This document shows positions 38,688 to 48,317 of a DNA stretch of 64,000 nt, piece by piece (the first letter of the stretch is position 1; the number at the start of each line of letters is the position of its first letter). The DNA is taken from NCBI RefSeq assembly GCF_900233005.1, contig NZ_LT960611.1, positions 1,178,001-1,242,000 on the forward strand, written 5' to 3'. The notes beneath the pieces were generated by a model. It had not been told where the DNA came from. It did no database searches and saw only the letters and a list, made by a program, of their open reading frames with translations. This stretch comes from Vibrio tapetis subsp. tapetis (GTDB taxonomy: Bacteria > Pseudomonadota > Gammaproteobacteria > Enterobacterales > Vibrionaceae). The translations under genes were made by a program, and so were the position numbers.

Positions 38688-39475
38688 CTCCAGAGCGTGG
38701 CGTTTCACTCGTGGCAAAGATACCGACATGCCTTCATGCCGTTATCGCCAAATTTACTGCCACTTTAATCCATAAAACCCGATGTGATGTCGCTTATAAA
38801 GGGCTCGAAAAAGCGTTCCCAAGTATTCGTCATACGGATAAGCAGCGTTTATCTCGCACTTCTGCCTACAACCAATTAATGTCGCTATTTAGGTGGCTAC
38901 ATATTGATAAACAAAACATACAAGCTGAAGGAGTAAATGAAATAAAACACGCAGCCAGCGAGCGGCAAGGTGGCATTGTCCTGTCTTTGCATCTAGGTAT
39001 TGCGGACGCGCCTACATGGGTACTTAACCAAAACGGAATTGAAACAAAAACCATCGTCGGAGCGGGTTCTGATGGTAACAATAAAGAGAGCCAATGGGTT
39101 GCCGCTCTGTTAGAACATCGTGACTGCCCTTATATTTCTAGATCGGATAACTTCATCGTTCAAGCCATTCAAAATATAAACCATGGCTGTTGGCTCATGT
39201 TCCACTGCGACATGAATGCGCCCGGAGAGAAACACACTTTTTTTACACACCCTACTCAAATCCCGGCCATCGGCATTCAATTAGCAATGCTCAGCAATAC
39301 ACCGATTTACTTTAGCTACGGTTGGCAAGACGGTGATATTTACCGTACCAAATTTACGAAATTTGAAACCAAAGAGAATTTCGAGCAATCCGTTTCACAC
39401 CTTGTAGAACAAATGGAAACAACAATACGTTCTCACCCAGAACACTGGATTTGGCATTACAACCGCTGGAAGTAG
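38684..39475 (+). CDS. almG: AlmG-like glycyltransferase (LpxL/HtrB superfamily)
   Basis: A 263-residue lysophospholipid acyltransferase-like protein. The segment GGIVLSLHLGIADAPTW holds a His-x4-Asp pattern (H103, D108) as in LpxL-type acyltransferases, and FHCDMNAPGE and the C-terminal HPEHWIWHYNRWK fit the superfamily. In V. cholerae the homologue moves glycine from AlmF onto the secondary acyl chain of lipid A, giving resistance to polymyxins and cationic peptides. The start at 38684 is chosen because AAGGAAAACTC precedes it and it overlaps the almF stop. An upstream start at 38654 would read through almF. No terminator is obvious after it. Confidence 0.87.
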   Translation: MTPERGVSLVAKIPTCLHAVIAKFTATLIHKTRCDVAYKGLEKAFPSIRHTDKQRLSRTSAYNQLMSLFRWLHIDKQNIQAEGVNEIKHAASERQGGIVLSLHLGIADAPTWVLNQNGIETKTIVGAGSDGNNKESQWVAALLEHRDCPYISRSDNFIVQAIQNINHGCWLMFHCDMNAPGEKHTFFTHPTQIPAIGIQLAMLSNTPIYFSYGWQDGDIYRTKFTKFETKENFEQSVSHLVEQMETTIRSHPEHWIWHYNRWK

Positions 39476-39547
39476 CACAAGTTGATGCGTTACTGCTAAG
39501 AGAATCACCACGTTCATGACCGTTGCAATCAAAAGGATGATTAGCCT

Positions 39548-42500
39548 ATGTTTTACTCTAGAGTACTTGTTACTATTTTACTCTTAACCCCACTTAATGC
39601 GGTTTTCGCGCAACATGCACCTTTGTGGCTAAAAGATTCCGCGATTTCACCAGACGGCACCCAACTTGCTTTTACTTACCAGAGTAAGATCTATCTAACC
39701 AGTAGTACTGGTGGCGCCGCTCAACCTCTTACTCTACCCACACTCTCTTGTCTGGTCTCCTGATAATCAAACGATAGCATTTGCAGCCGATATATATGGT
39801 AACGACGATGTTTTTAGCCTGGTTCTAAATTCTGGTGCGTTCACTCGACACACAACACATTCAGCACCTGACATTCCCACAAGCTTTAGTGCTGATGGCA
39901 GTAGTTTGTTGTTCTACACCCATCGTCTAACCACGGAAAAACAAGATTTTTATAGCATCGCCTCACACTCAATTGGCGAGCAAGGTAACCAGCTTTATCA
40001 ACTGAACATCGAATCAGAAGTTGCTCAAAACATCTTGGCTGCTCCTGTAAGGTCAGCAAATTGGAATGGGACTAACACTTTATTGCTTTATAACACGCCA
40101 CATAAAGATCAAATTTATCGAAAACACCAATCTTCATACGCTGTGCCCGTTATTTGGCAATACGACCATAAAACCAACATCCACACCCAAATCACGGAAG
40201 ACAAGGTCGCGGCTGAAAACCCTATTTGGAATCAAGCTGGCACTGGTTTTTACTACCTCAGTGAGCGCAGTGGTAATTTTAACGTGTGGTTTCGGGATCT
40301 GAACTCTCAACAAGATACTCAGATGACTGAATACGCTAATCATCCTGTGCGTCACCTCTCTGCCAGCCAATCTGGCGATTTGTTTTTCTCTTACCAAGGA
40401 GAGCTGTTTCGTTTAGACAACACTCACTCAACCCCACAAAAACTATCCATCTCTATTCGCCACTTTACGCCTAAAACGACAACTCAATATGAGACAAGCT
40501 ATGCTGACGGCATGGTGTTATTCCCTGAAAATACGGACGAAGGTCTTTTGACCAGCAATGGCGATATTTTTGCATTTGACGGAATGAAGCAAACGGCTAA
40601 AAACCTAACCAACAGCGCGACAGAAGAAAAAGACCCAACTTATACCGCAGACGGCTACGCTGTAATCTATTCTGCACTAAGAGACAACCAATGGGGTCTG
40701 TACTTAGGTCAATCACCATTAGAAGAAGAATTACTGTCTGAAGCACCTGTGGTTCAGGAACAGCCTTTCTTGCTAATTGAGGGACACGATGTGACTCAAG
40801 CGCAGTTTTCTCCTGATGGCGAACAGTTAGCGTTTATCGTTGACGGTCGCGCTTTACATAGTATTAATCTCGATGACTATGATATTGAGCAACCGCTGAT
40901 TTCCAATATCGACACAAGTAATGCAACGACAAGTAATCAAAGCGCAGGTAAGAAACTACTTAACAAATTGCTTGATCGTAAAGTAGGACAAAACAGTATT
41001 GGTACCGCATTAATCGCCCCCGAAATGGTGAGCTATAAAGATAACGTCAATTACACTTGGTCTCCTGACTCAAAACAGATCGCCGTGACCATAACCCCTG
41101 ATGCTTCTAGCACCGAAATTGTGGTATTAGATAGCAAAGGCGAAGAGCCTATGATCAGAGCATCGCAAAGCGGCTTTAATAAGTCTAGACCCGTTTGGAG
41201 CAGTGATAACCGAATACTCATGTGGTCGACAACTGAGTTTGGTTTAAAGACAGCCGACGGGCAAGATTGGGATGAGTCCATTGTCGGCGTCTTTACTAAT
41301 CGTAAAGCAATGCGCGACCACAATGATGAAATTGAATTACCCGAGACACAAGAAAGCTTGCCGTTTTCTCGCAAGAGCCTTGAATATCGTCAGGCATTTC
41401 AACTCCCCGTATCAAGCCAACTGATTGACTACGCGCTCACGGGAGACTTCCTTACCGTCGTGGCGAACGTAATTGATCCTGCAGGGAACGATAGTACGCA
41501 AGTGTTTGAATACAATATTCGAACACAAGAATCTACGCCTCTGTTTTCTGACTTACCACCAGCCACTTCCAGCCGTATTGTTGCCGAGCAGTCGAGTGTC
41601 TATTTACTGGCAGAAGGCGAAATATATTGGCTAAATTTAGATAGCTTGGAGTCTGAATCTGTCGCAATTTCACTCCCCATTGAATATCAAAACGAGTCAC
41701 GTAGGCTCGCCGCTTACCAACAGTTAGTTAAGCAAACGCAAGACAATTTTTATCGTAAAGACATGGGCGGTGTAGACTGGTCTTCATACCGTGACCACTA
41801 CAAACAATTTTTACCTCACATCAATAACGATCGCGACTTTGCAGTCTTGATCAAAGAACTACTAGGCGAGCTCAATGCCTCACATACTGGAGCTTATGGT
41901 TCATCTAGTTACCCAATGACTTACGATGAAACGGCGGATCTCGGTATCATTTTCACGAATCAAGTCTCTGGTTATAACGACAACGGCCTGGTGGTGGAAT
42001 CTATATTGCCAGGCGGTCCTTTCGATGATGACCAATTAAGCATTTCGATAGGTGACAGGATCATTGCCATCAATGAACACCCCGTCAATACGCTAAGTGA
42101 ATTGGCAAGCATGCTCAATAATCAAGCAGGAAAAACCATCGAGGTGACTTTAGGCCGTGATGAACAGCATTGGTATGAGCGAGTTAAACCCATTGATGAA
42201 TATCGAAGCAATGAACTGATGGCAAAGAGGTGGGAGATAAAGCGCCGAAATGACGTAAGTAGCACGACGGATGGGAAAGTTGGCTATGTGTATTTGCCTG
42301 ATATGAGCAACGATAGTTACTTACACCTTCGCTCTGAAGCATTGGGCCGTTTTCGCAATGCTGATGCATTAATCATTGACGTTCGCTTCAACGGTGGAGG
42401 CTTCCTGGCCGATACCCTCATCGAGTTTTTAACCGCTAGAGCCGCAGCTAATGTCACACCGTTGTTAGGCAAACCCAGTTCTGATGCGGGCAGTCGAAGC

Positions 42501-42653
42501 TGGCTTAAACCATCATTGGTTTTGACTAACTCATATTCCTACTCAGAAGGTTCCGCTTTCGGGCAATATTATCAGGACTTAAAGGTAGGCCCTATCGTTG
42601 GGGAGCCCGTACCCGGAACAGGTACCGCAGTCATGGATCTAACCAGTTCCGTG
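39548..42653 (+). pseudogene. Tricorn-like S41-family peptidase, frameshifted and C-terminally truncated
   Basis: The first frame (39548-39763) gives a signal peptide (MFYSRVLVTILLLTPLNAVFA) and a WD40/TolB-like repeat start (SPDGTQLAFTY); a frameshift near 39740 then puts the remainder in another phase, where SLVWSPDNQTIAFAADIYGNDD resumes the repeat. The long second frame carries more beta-propeller repeats, a C1 core, a PDZ domain (DLGIIFTNQVSGYNDNGLVV, about residues 740-830 of that frame) and the S41 domain with GYVYLPDM, FNGGG and the nucleophile segment SYSYSEGSAFG. The coding sequence stops 15 codons after the GTGTAVMDL region, where it runs into an IS256-family element that supplies the last seven codons and the stop. 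About 90 C-terminal residues, including the usual catalytic Glu region, are missing. Confidence 0.85.
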
Positions 42654-43958
42654 GAGGCTGTAACAGATTCTGTGTAACTGCCATTTAGTTAACGTGTTTA
42701 TCGAGACGTTCCTCGAACTCGATAATAAACCGACTCATAGCCTGACGCCAGTTTTGAATGGGCATCGTCCATTTCTTGCTGGCGTCTTTGATTGCTAAGT
42801 ACACCATTTTGGTTGCGGCCTCATCGTTAGGGAAGATCTTCCGCTTTTTTAGTGCTTTACGGATCACGCTATTGAGAGACTCAATAGCATTGGTTGTGTA
42901 GATGGCTCTACGGATATCTTCTGGGTAGTTGAAGAGCGTGTTGAGGTTCTGCCAGTGATTGCGCCAGGACTTAGATATTTGCGGATATTGCCCATCCCAG
43001 ACTTCGCCAAAGCGCTCCAGTTCGAGTAGAGCCTCATCTTCTGTAGTAGAGCGATACACTCGTTTCAGGTCGGCAGTCACCGCCTTATAGTCTTTCCAAG
43101 ACACATACTTCAATGAGTTCCGCCCCATATGGACGATACAAAGCTGAATATGCGTTGGGGGAAGACAGTATTGATAGCGTCAGGAAAGCCCTTCAATCCA
43201 TCTACACACGCAATAAGGATATCTTCAACACCACGTTGATTGAGTTCAGTTAGAACACTCAGCCAAAACTTAGCCCCCTCGTTTTCGGCTATCCACATGC
43301 CCATTAGCTCTTTCTGACCATCGGTGTTAATACCTAAAGCAAGGAAAATCGACTTATTGATGATACGCTTGTCTTGACGGATCTTGACCACAATACAATC
43401 GAGATAAACGATAGGATAAATGGCATCGAGTGGCCTTGATTGCCACTCCACTATTTCTTCTATCACCGCATTTGTGACGCGCGATACGAGGCTGGGTGAT
43501 ATCTCCGCACCGTACCACTCATCGAAAGCGTTTACGATGTCGCGCGTACTCATTCCTTGGGCGTAGAGCCACAAGATTTTGTCATCCATAGAGGTAAATC
43601 GTGATTGGTGTTTTTTGACTAGCTTGGGGTCAAACGAGCCAAGGCGATCCCGAGGTGTATCGAGTTCAAACTCGCCATCTTCGGTTTTTACGCGTTTGCT
43701 ACTCTTTCCATTGCGGCTATTATTCGATCTAGAGGGTTGGTGTTTTTCATAGCCAAGATGCTCATCCATTTCCGCATTGAGTGCGGCCTCAACCGTAATT
43801 TTTTTCAGCATTTGGCTGAACTCAGTTAAGTCCTCAGGGGTTTTAATTCCTTTTGCTGCTTCCTTGGCGAAAGCTTCAAGCTCTTTCTTGTTCATATTGC
43901 CTATCCTTAGCCTTTAAGGCTTAGTTTAGGCAATTACACAGAAGATTGAGACAGTCTC
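42654..43958 (-). mobile_element. IS256-family insertion sequence (1305 bp), no target duplication
   Basis: The terminal inverted repeats begin GAGGCTGT (left) and GAGACTGT (right) and share TTCTGTGTAA followed by C/T and TGCC; about 29 nt each with several mismatches. The 8-9 bp on each side do not match (left ...AGTTCCGTG, right TTTCATTTT...). Since the peptidase gene does not resume on the right side, the insertion was followed by deletion or recombination of the adjoining DNA. Confidence 0.88.
42685..43895 (-). pseudogene. IS256-family transposase, frameshifted
   Basis: The N-terminal frame (43895-43110) has EMDEHLGYEKHQPSRSNNSRNG-type family start, the first Asp in PIVYLDCIVVKIRQD and the second in ILIACVDGLKGFPDAI. 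It shifts at about 43150 after AINTVFPQ. The C-terminal frame (43128-42685) resumes with MGRNSLKYVSWKDYKAV and carries the catalytic Glu in IYTTNAIESLNSVIRK. One missing A in a CCCCCAACGC tract (expected CCCCAAACGC) would explain the change. Programmed frameshifting is not used by this family, so the transposase is probably inactive. Confidence 0.88.
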
Positions 43959-43987
43959 TTTCATTTTATTTAATGACGTGCATTATG

Positions 43988-46099
43988 TTAGTTAAATAGA
44001 CCCTTTAATAACTGGTCAGCCAACTTCTTAGTGTCGTCTTCACCCACTTTGTCTTTCAACAGTTTTTTCAAACCGCGTTCCGCTTCTTTCTTGGCTTTCT
44101 CTTTTAGCACATCATCAAATACAAGTTTGTATTGAGGCTGCGTCCAAGAACCTGAAACGTTAACAGGGATGGTTAAGTCACGTAGCTCTTCTATGTCTTT
44201 GCCACCTTGGCCTTCTAATGACCCAACAATAGACGCTCTGATCAACATGTCGACAGTTTCATTGACATAATCAGCTTGGCCACTGCCGGTCACTCGCAGC
44301 AATGGAGACTCCATGTGCATATCGGTGGTCTCCATCACCCCTTTATTTAGATTAAGGGTTGCCGTTAGCGCGCTAAAGTCTGTTTTCTTCTCTTGATCGC
44401 CACCTTCAACCTTTTGTCCTTTGAACTTAGCGTAGTTACTGCGGATCATATGAGGCAGATTCACTCCATAAACAGAACCATCTTCGAAGTTAATTTTAAC
44501 CACTCCGGCAAGATTTTTCTTCAACTCAGAAGGCTTTAAGCTTTTCCCTTTCACATCAACGTTGATGTTGCCAGTCCCTTCAACTAAGTCAAACTGAGCG
44601 ACATCCACCAGCAATGGATGCACTTTTACGCCTTTAATCTGCTTACTAACCACATAGCTTGCTGGCGATTTACGCGCGTCTAGTTGACCCGTAGCCTTAA
44701 TGCTGCCTTGGTATAAATTCGCACTAAATGTTGTCAACTTAGCAACACCACGGTTAACACTAAATTTGGTGGTCACTTTTGCAAGCTTCGCGTTCGCTGC
44801 CTTAAACTTATCAATCACAATCGAGCCTTTTACATCTAGGCCTTTCAATGCTGATAGATCGGGTTCAACTTCAACTGCGGCCTTGCTCGCGGGTTGATCT
44901 GAGGATGCCGTTTCCCCCCCTGTACTTGCTGTTGCAGGTGAAGAACTTAAACCAAGAAATTCATCCAAATCAATATTTGGGCTATGTAAATTGAAACGAA
45001 TCTTTGGAATATCAGCCAACGTCACATCAGCTTTACCATCAAATTGAAGCTTATTCGCGGTGAGCTTGTTTAATGCAAAAGCCAAATGCCCTTTAGCCAC
45101 ATCAAACGTAAGCCCTGAGTCCATTGTCACTTTCATCGGTGATTGAGGTAGAGCTTTGCCTTCTAAATTCGAATCCAATACCAACTTGTCGAGCGTTATT
45201 TGGCTAAACTCACTATCAATGATTAATTGTGTACTGGCTTTGGCGTCCAAGTCGAGATCAGCCGCACGGCCTTTCAAGGTAAATTCTAACGTATTCGGCA
45301 CACCAAAATTCAAGCTAGCCAGCGCCACTTTTGCTTGCTCAATATTGGTTGTCGGATCATTAAACTGACCATCAAATTCTAAATTCTTAATTTCGTAACG
45401 GGTAAAACCCTGACCGAGTTTTACATCCACTTTCCCGGTAGCCGCAAATGACTGCTCGCCGTTTCGGCCTTTTCCGTCAAATGCAGCGTGCGTCCATTTA
45501 TCAAGTGCAAATTCAGTCAAAGTAAAATTCAAATCAAACAGTTCAAGATTACTGGCTGTTTGTTGATTCTGCATTTGAAGTTGAGCGTTAGTCACTGAAA
45601 TCCCAGCTAACTTAATTTGCCACTCGTCTACTGCTGAATTGGACGTCGACGAAGGTGTTTCGTTAGTCGCAGTTGGCTCGGTCGTTTGTTCAGCTTTAGC
45701 CGTACTTGATTGAGAAAGTGCATCTAGGTTACTTGCGCCACTTTTCAACGTTTCAATAGCAAAGTGTGCACCGTCTAAGTCGACGTTTCCAATCACAAGC
45801 TGCTTGTCTAACAGCGGCATCACTTCGATTGCCAAGCCGACCTTTTCAATGCTGAGCATATTAACCGCGCTAAATCCCGCTGGATTTTTGAGTTCGGTTT
45901 TTCCTAAACCAAAACCAAGAGAAGGGAAGAATTGCCAGCTGATGTCGCCATCAATCACAAGCTCTAAACCCGTTTGTTGCTTAGCTTGATCAACAATGAG
46001 AGGTTTAAATTGATTAGGGTTAATAAACAGGACTAAGGCAAGTACCGCTAAAACGATAACGGCAATAGGGATAGAGATAAATAAGAACAGTTTTTTCAT
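43988..46099 (-). CDS. asmA: AsmA-family outer-membrane biogenesis protein
   Basis: A 703-residue protein with an N-terminal membrane helix (MKKLFLFISIPIAVIVLAVLA...) and the AsmA/TamB-type repeating beta-groove. The N-terminal GLELVIDGDISWQFFPSLGFGLGKTELKN-like start and the C-terminal AsmA_2 domain (ASYVVSKQIKGVKVHPLLVD, GTGNINVDVKGKSLKPSELK) are visible. The family is implicated in lipid transport or outer-membrane assembly between the two membranes. The start at 46099 has GGAAAGGA upstream. Two Thr/Ser/Gln-rich insertions (about residues 140-165 and 395-425) look like disordered linkers. Downstream of udk on the same strand, after a terminator. Confidence 0.87.
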   Translation of the reverse strand: MKKLFLFISIPIAVIVLAVLALVLFINPNQFKPLIVDQAKQQTGLELVIDGDISWQFFPSLGFGLGKTELKNPAGFSAVNMLSIEKVGLAIEVMPLLDKQLVIGNVDLDGAHFAIETLKSGASNLDALSQSSTAKAEQTTEPTATNETPSSTSNSAVDEWQIKLAGISVTNAQLQMQNQQTASNLELFDLNFTLTEFALDKWTHAAFDGKGRNGEQSFAATGKVDVKLGQGFTRYEIKNLEFDGQFNDPTTNIEQAKVALASLNFGVPNTLEFTLKGRAADLDLDAKASTQLIIDSEFSQITLDKLVLDSNLEGKALPQSPMKVTMDSGLTFDVAKGHLAFALNKLTANKLQFDGKADVTLADIPKIRFNLHSPNIDLDEFLGLSSSPATASTGGETASSDQPASKAAVEVEPDLSALKGLDVKGSIVIDKFKAANAKLAKVTTKFSVNRGVAKLTTFSANLYQGSIKATGQLDARKSPASYVVSKQIKGVKVHPLLVDVAQFDLVEGTGNINVDVKGKSLKPSELKKNLAGVVKINFEDGSVYGVNLPHMIRSNYAKFKGQKVEGGDQEKKTDFSALTATLNLNKGVMETTDMHMESPLLRVTGSGQADYVNETVDMLIRASIVGSLEGQGGKDIEELRDLTIPVNVSGSWTQPQYKLVFDDVLKEKAKKEAERGLKKLLKDKVGEDDTKKLADQLLKGLFN

Positions 46100-46165
46100 T
46101 TTTTCTTCCTTTCCATTAAGAAGAACAACGCCAGTTGCTAGATTTTGTTTACCTAGGTTTACAAT

Positions 46166-46193
46166 ACAAAAGTGGCGCATAATGCGCCACTTA
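46166..46193 (-). terminator. Terminator after udk
   Basis: On the minus strand GTGGCGCAT and ATGCGCCAC form a 9-bp palindromic stem followed by TTTTGTA. Confidence 0.75.
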
Positions 46194-46254
46194 AAATCAT
46201 TGTATTTACATCAGTTTTCGAGAATGAGACGAAAACTGAAGCATTGCTAAACCA

Positions 46255-46896
46255 CTATGCTTTTAGCAATTTTGCAATATGTGCTTTTAACACGTCAATC
46301 GCGATACGGTTTTTACCACCACGAGGAACGATAATATCCGCATATTGCTTCGACGGTTCGATAAATTGCATGAACATCGGACGAACGGTTTCTTGATACT
46401 GTTTCAGCACAGACTCCATTGTACGACCACGCTCTTCTACATCACGTTTAACACGACGCAACAAACAAATATCTAAAGGAGTGTCCATAAAAATGGTCGC
46501 GTGCATCAGATCGCGAAGACGAGGATCAGTAAGAAGTAAGATACCTTCTAAGATGATCACTTTTTTCGGAGTTAATGTAGTTGATACGTCAGTGCGGGTA
46601 TGTTCAGAATAGCTGTATTCTGGAACTTCTACCGCCTCCCCTTTCATTAAAGCTTCTAGATGCTCACACAATAAATTGTGATCGAGTGCGTTTGGATGAT
46701 CGTAGTTAGTTTTAACACGCTCTTCCATGCTTAAGTGGCTTTGATCGTTGTAGTAACAATCTTCCGTGATCACACCGATGTGATCGTCCCCTACTTTGGC
46801 ACGAAGCTCATTAAAAATGGTGCTTGCGATTAAGCTCTTTCCAGAAGCAGAAGCGCCAGCAATTCCTACGATGACGCATTGATTATTATTAGACAT
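46255..46896 (-). CDS. udk: Uridine kinase
   Basis: Phosphorylates uridine and cytidine with GTP/ATP in the pyrimidine salvage pathway. The 213-residue protein has the P-loop [14 protein letters not shown] (about 11-24), [17 protein letters not shown] (Asp and Tyr of the nucleoside site, about 44-60), [13 protein letters not shown], and [21 protein letters not shown]. Length equals E. coli Udk (213). Monocistronic with a clear terminator. Confidence 0.96.
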   Translation of the reverse strand: MSNNNQCVIVGIAGASASGKSLIASTIFNELRAKVGDDHIGVITEDCYYNDQSHLSMEERVKTNYDHPNALDHNLLCEHLEALMKGEAVEVPEYSYSEHTRTDVSTTLTPKKVIILEGILLLTDPRLRDLMHATIFMDTPLDICLLRRVKRDVEERGRTMESVLKQYQETVRPMFMQFIEPSKQYADIIVPRGGKNRIAIDVLKAHIAKLLKA

Positions 46897-47075
46897 GTTA
46901 AGTGCACCTGATGCGAGTATGGTGTCAAGACAAAGATAAACCGCCCGATTATAAGGGCTTAAAACAGTTTATTCCAGCAATGAATCCTCTGTTTTCAATC
47001 GAGCGTATGTTTGTTGAACGCACACTATAAACGTAATCGTTTGCATGCCTATTGAGCCTAGACGCAAATTTAACG

Positions 47076-48152
47076 TTAATCTATTGCCATGATATTAATT
47101 GCTTGAGGTTTTGCTTTTCCTTGCCAATAAATTTGAGCGGCAACGCGACCCGCAAGCTGTTTATATTGACCACTGTGCTCACTGTCTGGCCTTGCTACTA
47201 CGGTTGGCTTTCCGTTATCTATGTCTTCTCGTAATAATAAATGCAGCGGTATCTGCCCTAACAAGGATAACCCATATTCTTCGGCCATCTTTTGTGCGCC
47301 ACCTTGGCCGAAAATCGCTTCATGATGCCCACATTGACTGCATATGTGGTAACTCATGTTCTCGACGATGCCCGCCACAGGTACTTCTACTTTATCTAGC
47401 ATCGCAACACCTTTACGAGCATCCGCCAATGCTAGATCTTGAGGCGTTGTCACAATTACTGCCGCGGTCACAGGGATTTGCTGAGCTAACGTAAGTTGAA
47501 CATCCCCCGTACCAGGAGGCATATCTATTACAAGATAATCTAAATCTGGCCATTGAGTTTCATTGAGAAGTTGAGCGAGTGCTTTTGATGCCATTGGTCC
47601 ACGCCAAATCGCCGCTTCGTCTTGATCAACTAAATAACCAATAGAGTTACTGTATAAACCGTGCGCTTGGATCGGTTGCATCCATTTGTTGTCTCGAACT
47701 TCTGGCTTTGCTTGCTGAGTACTCAGCATCATTGGCACCGAAGGACCATAGATATCAGCGTCTAGAATTCCGACCTTAGCACCATTAGCCACTAATGCGA
47801 GTGCTAGGTTCACCGCCGTGGTCGATTTACCCACACCGCCTTTTGCCGAACTCACCGCTATAATGTTCTTCACACCAGAAACCGAACTTTTAACGGTTGT
47901 TTCTAAGGAGGCAACGTCCGTTACTATTTGGAATTCAAAGTTTGGCACTTTCGCCATATCTATCTGAGTCTCAATCCAATTTTCGAGGTTTTGAGCTAAC
48001 TCGTTATTAGAAAATGGCAATGTGATTTTTACTTTGCCTGACGCAAGCACAACCACCCAACCGGCCGCATGGCTCCAGTCGGCCGTAAGTAAAGGGTGTT
48101 GAAATTGTTCTAACCATTCGCACAGCTCGAGTTTTGACTTAAATTGTTCCAT
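47076..48152 (-). CDS. apbC: Iron-sulfur cluster carrier protein ApbC/Mrp
   Basis: A 358-residue Mrp/NBP35-family P-loop ATPase that assembles and transfers [4Fe-4S] clusters. An N-terminal MIP18-like part (about 1-95) precedes the deviant Walker A motif VSSAKGGVGKSTTAVNLAL (about 100-118). The bridging CxxC is present in YHICSQCGHHE near residue 258. LVIDMPPGTGDVQLTL is the Walker B region. Divergent from metG, as in many gammaproteobacteria. Confidence 0.93.
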   Translation of the reverse strand: MEQFKSKLELCEWLEQFQHPLLTADWSHAAGWVVVLASGKVKITLPFSNNELAQNLENWIETQIDMAKVPNFEFQIVTDVASLETTVKSSVSGVKNIIAVSSAKGGVGKSTTAVNLALALVANGAKVGILDADIYGPSVPMMLSTQQAKPEVRDNKWMQPIQAHGLYSNSIGYLVDQDEAAIWRGPMASKALAQLLNETQWPDLDYLVIDMPPGTGDVQLTLAQQIPVTAAVIVTTPQDLALADARKGVAMLDKVEVPVAGIVENMSYHICSQCGHHEAIFGQGGAQKMAEEYGLSLLGQIPLHLLLREDIDNGKPTVVARPDSEHSGQYKQLAGRVAAQIYWQGKAKPQAINIMAID

Positions 48153-48317
48153 CTAAACCTCCAAAGATTATGGGCTCATGCTAACACTGTGCTTAGTTTT
48201 ACCAAACCCCAAAAAATATGAGGCGAACCTAGCCTGAGTCCCTTGGAGTCAGAGCCTGCATGAGGTAATATTGACCGCTAAGTTTTTAATACCTCTCTAG
48301 TAAAGCGAATTATAAGT

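Noticed and set aside
42654..43958. Programmed frameshift in the IS256 transposase
   Set aside because: The IS256 family normally uses a single frame, and the break is in a C tract between catalytic residues without a slippery signal plus stimulator; mutation or sequencing error is more likely.
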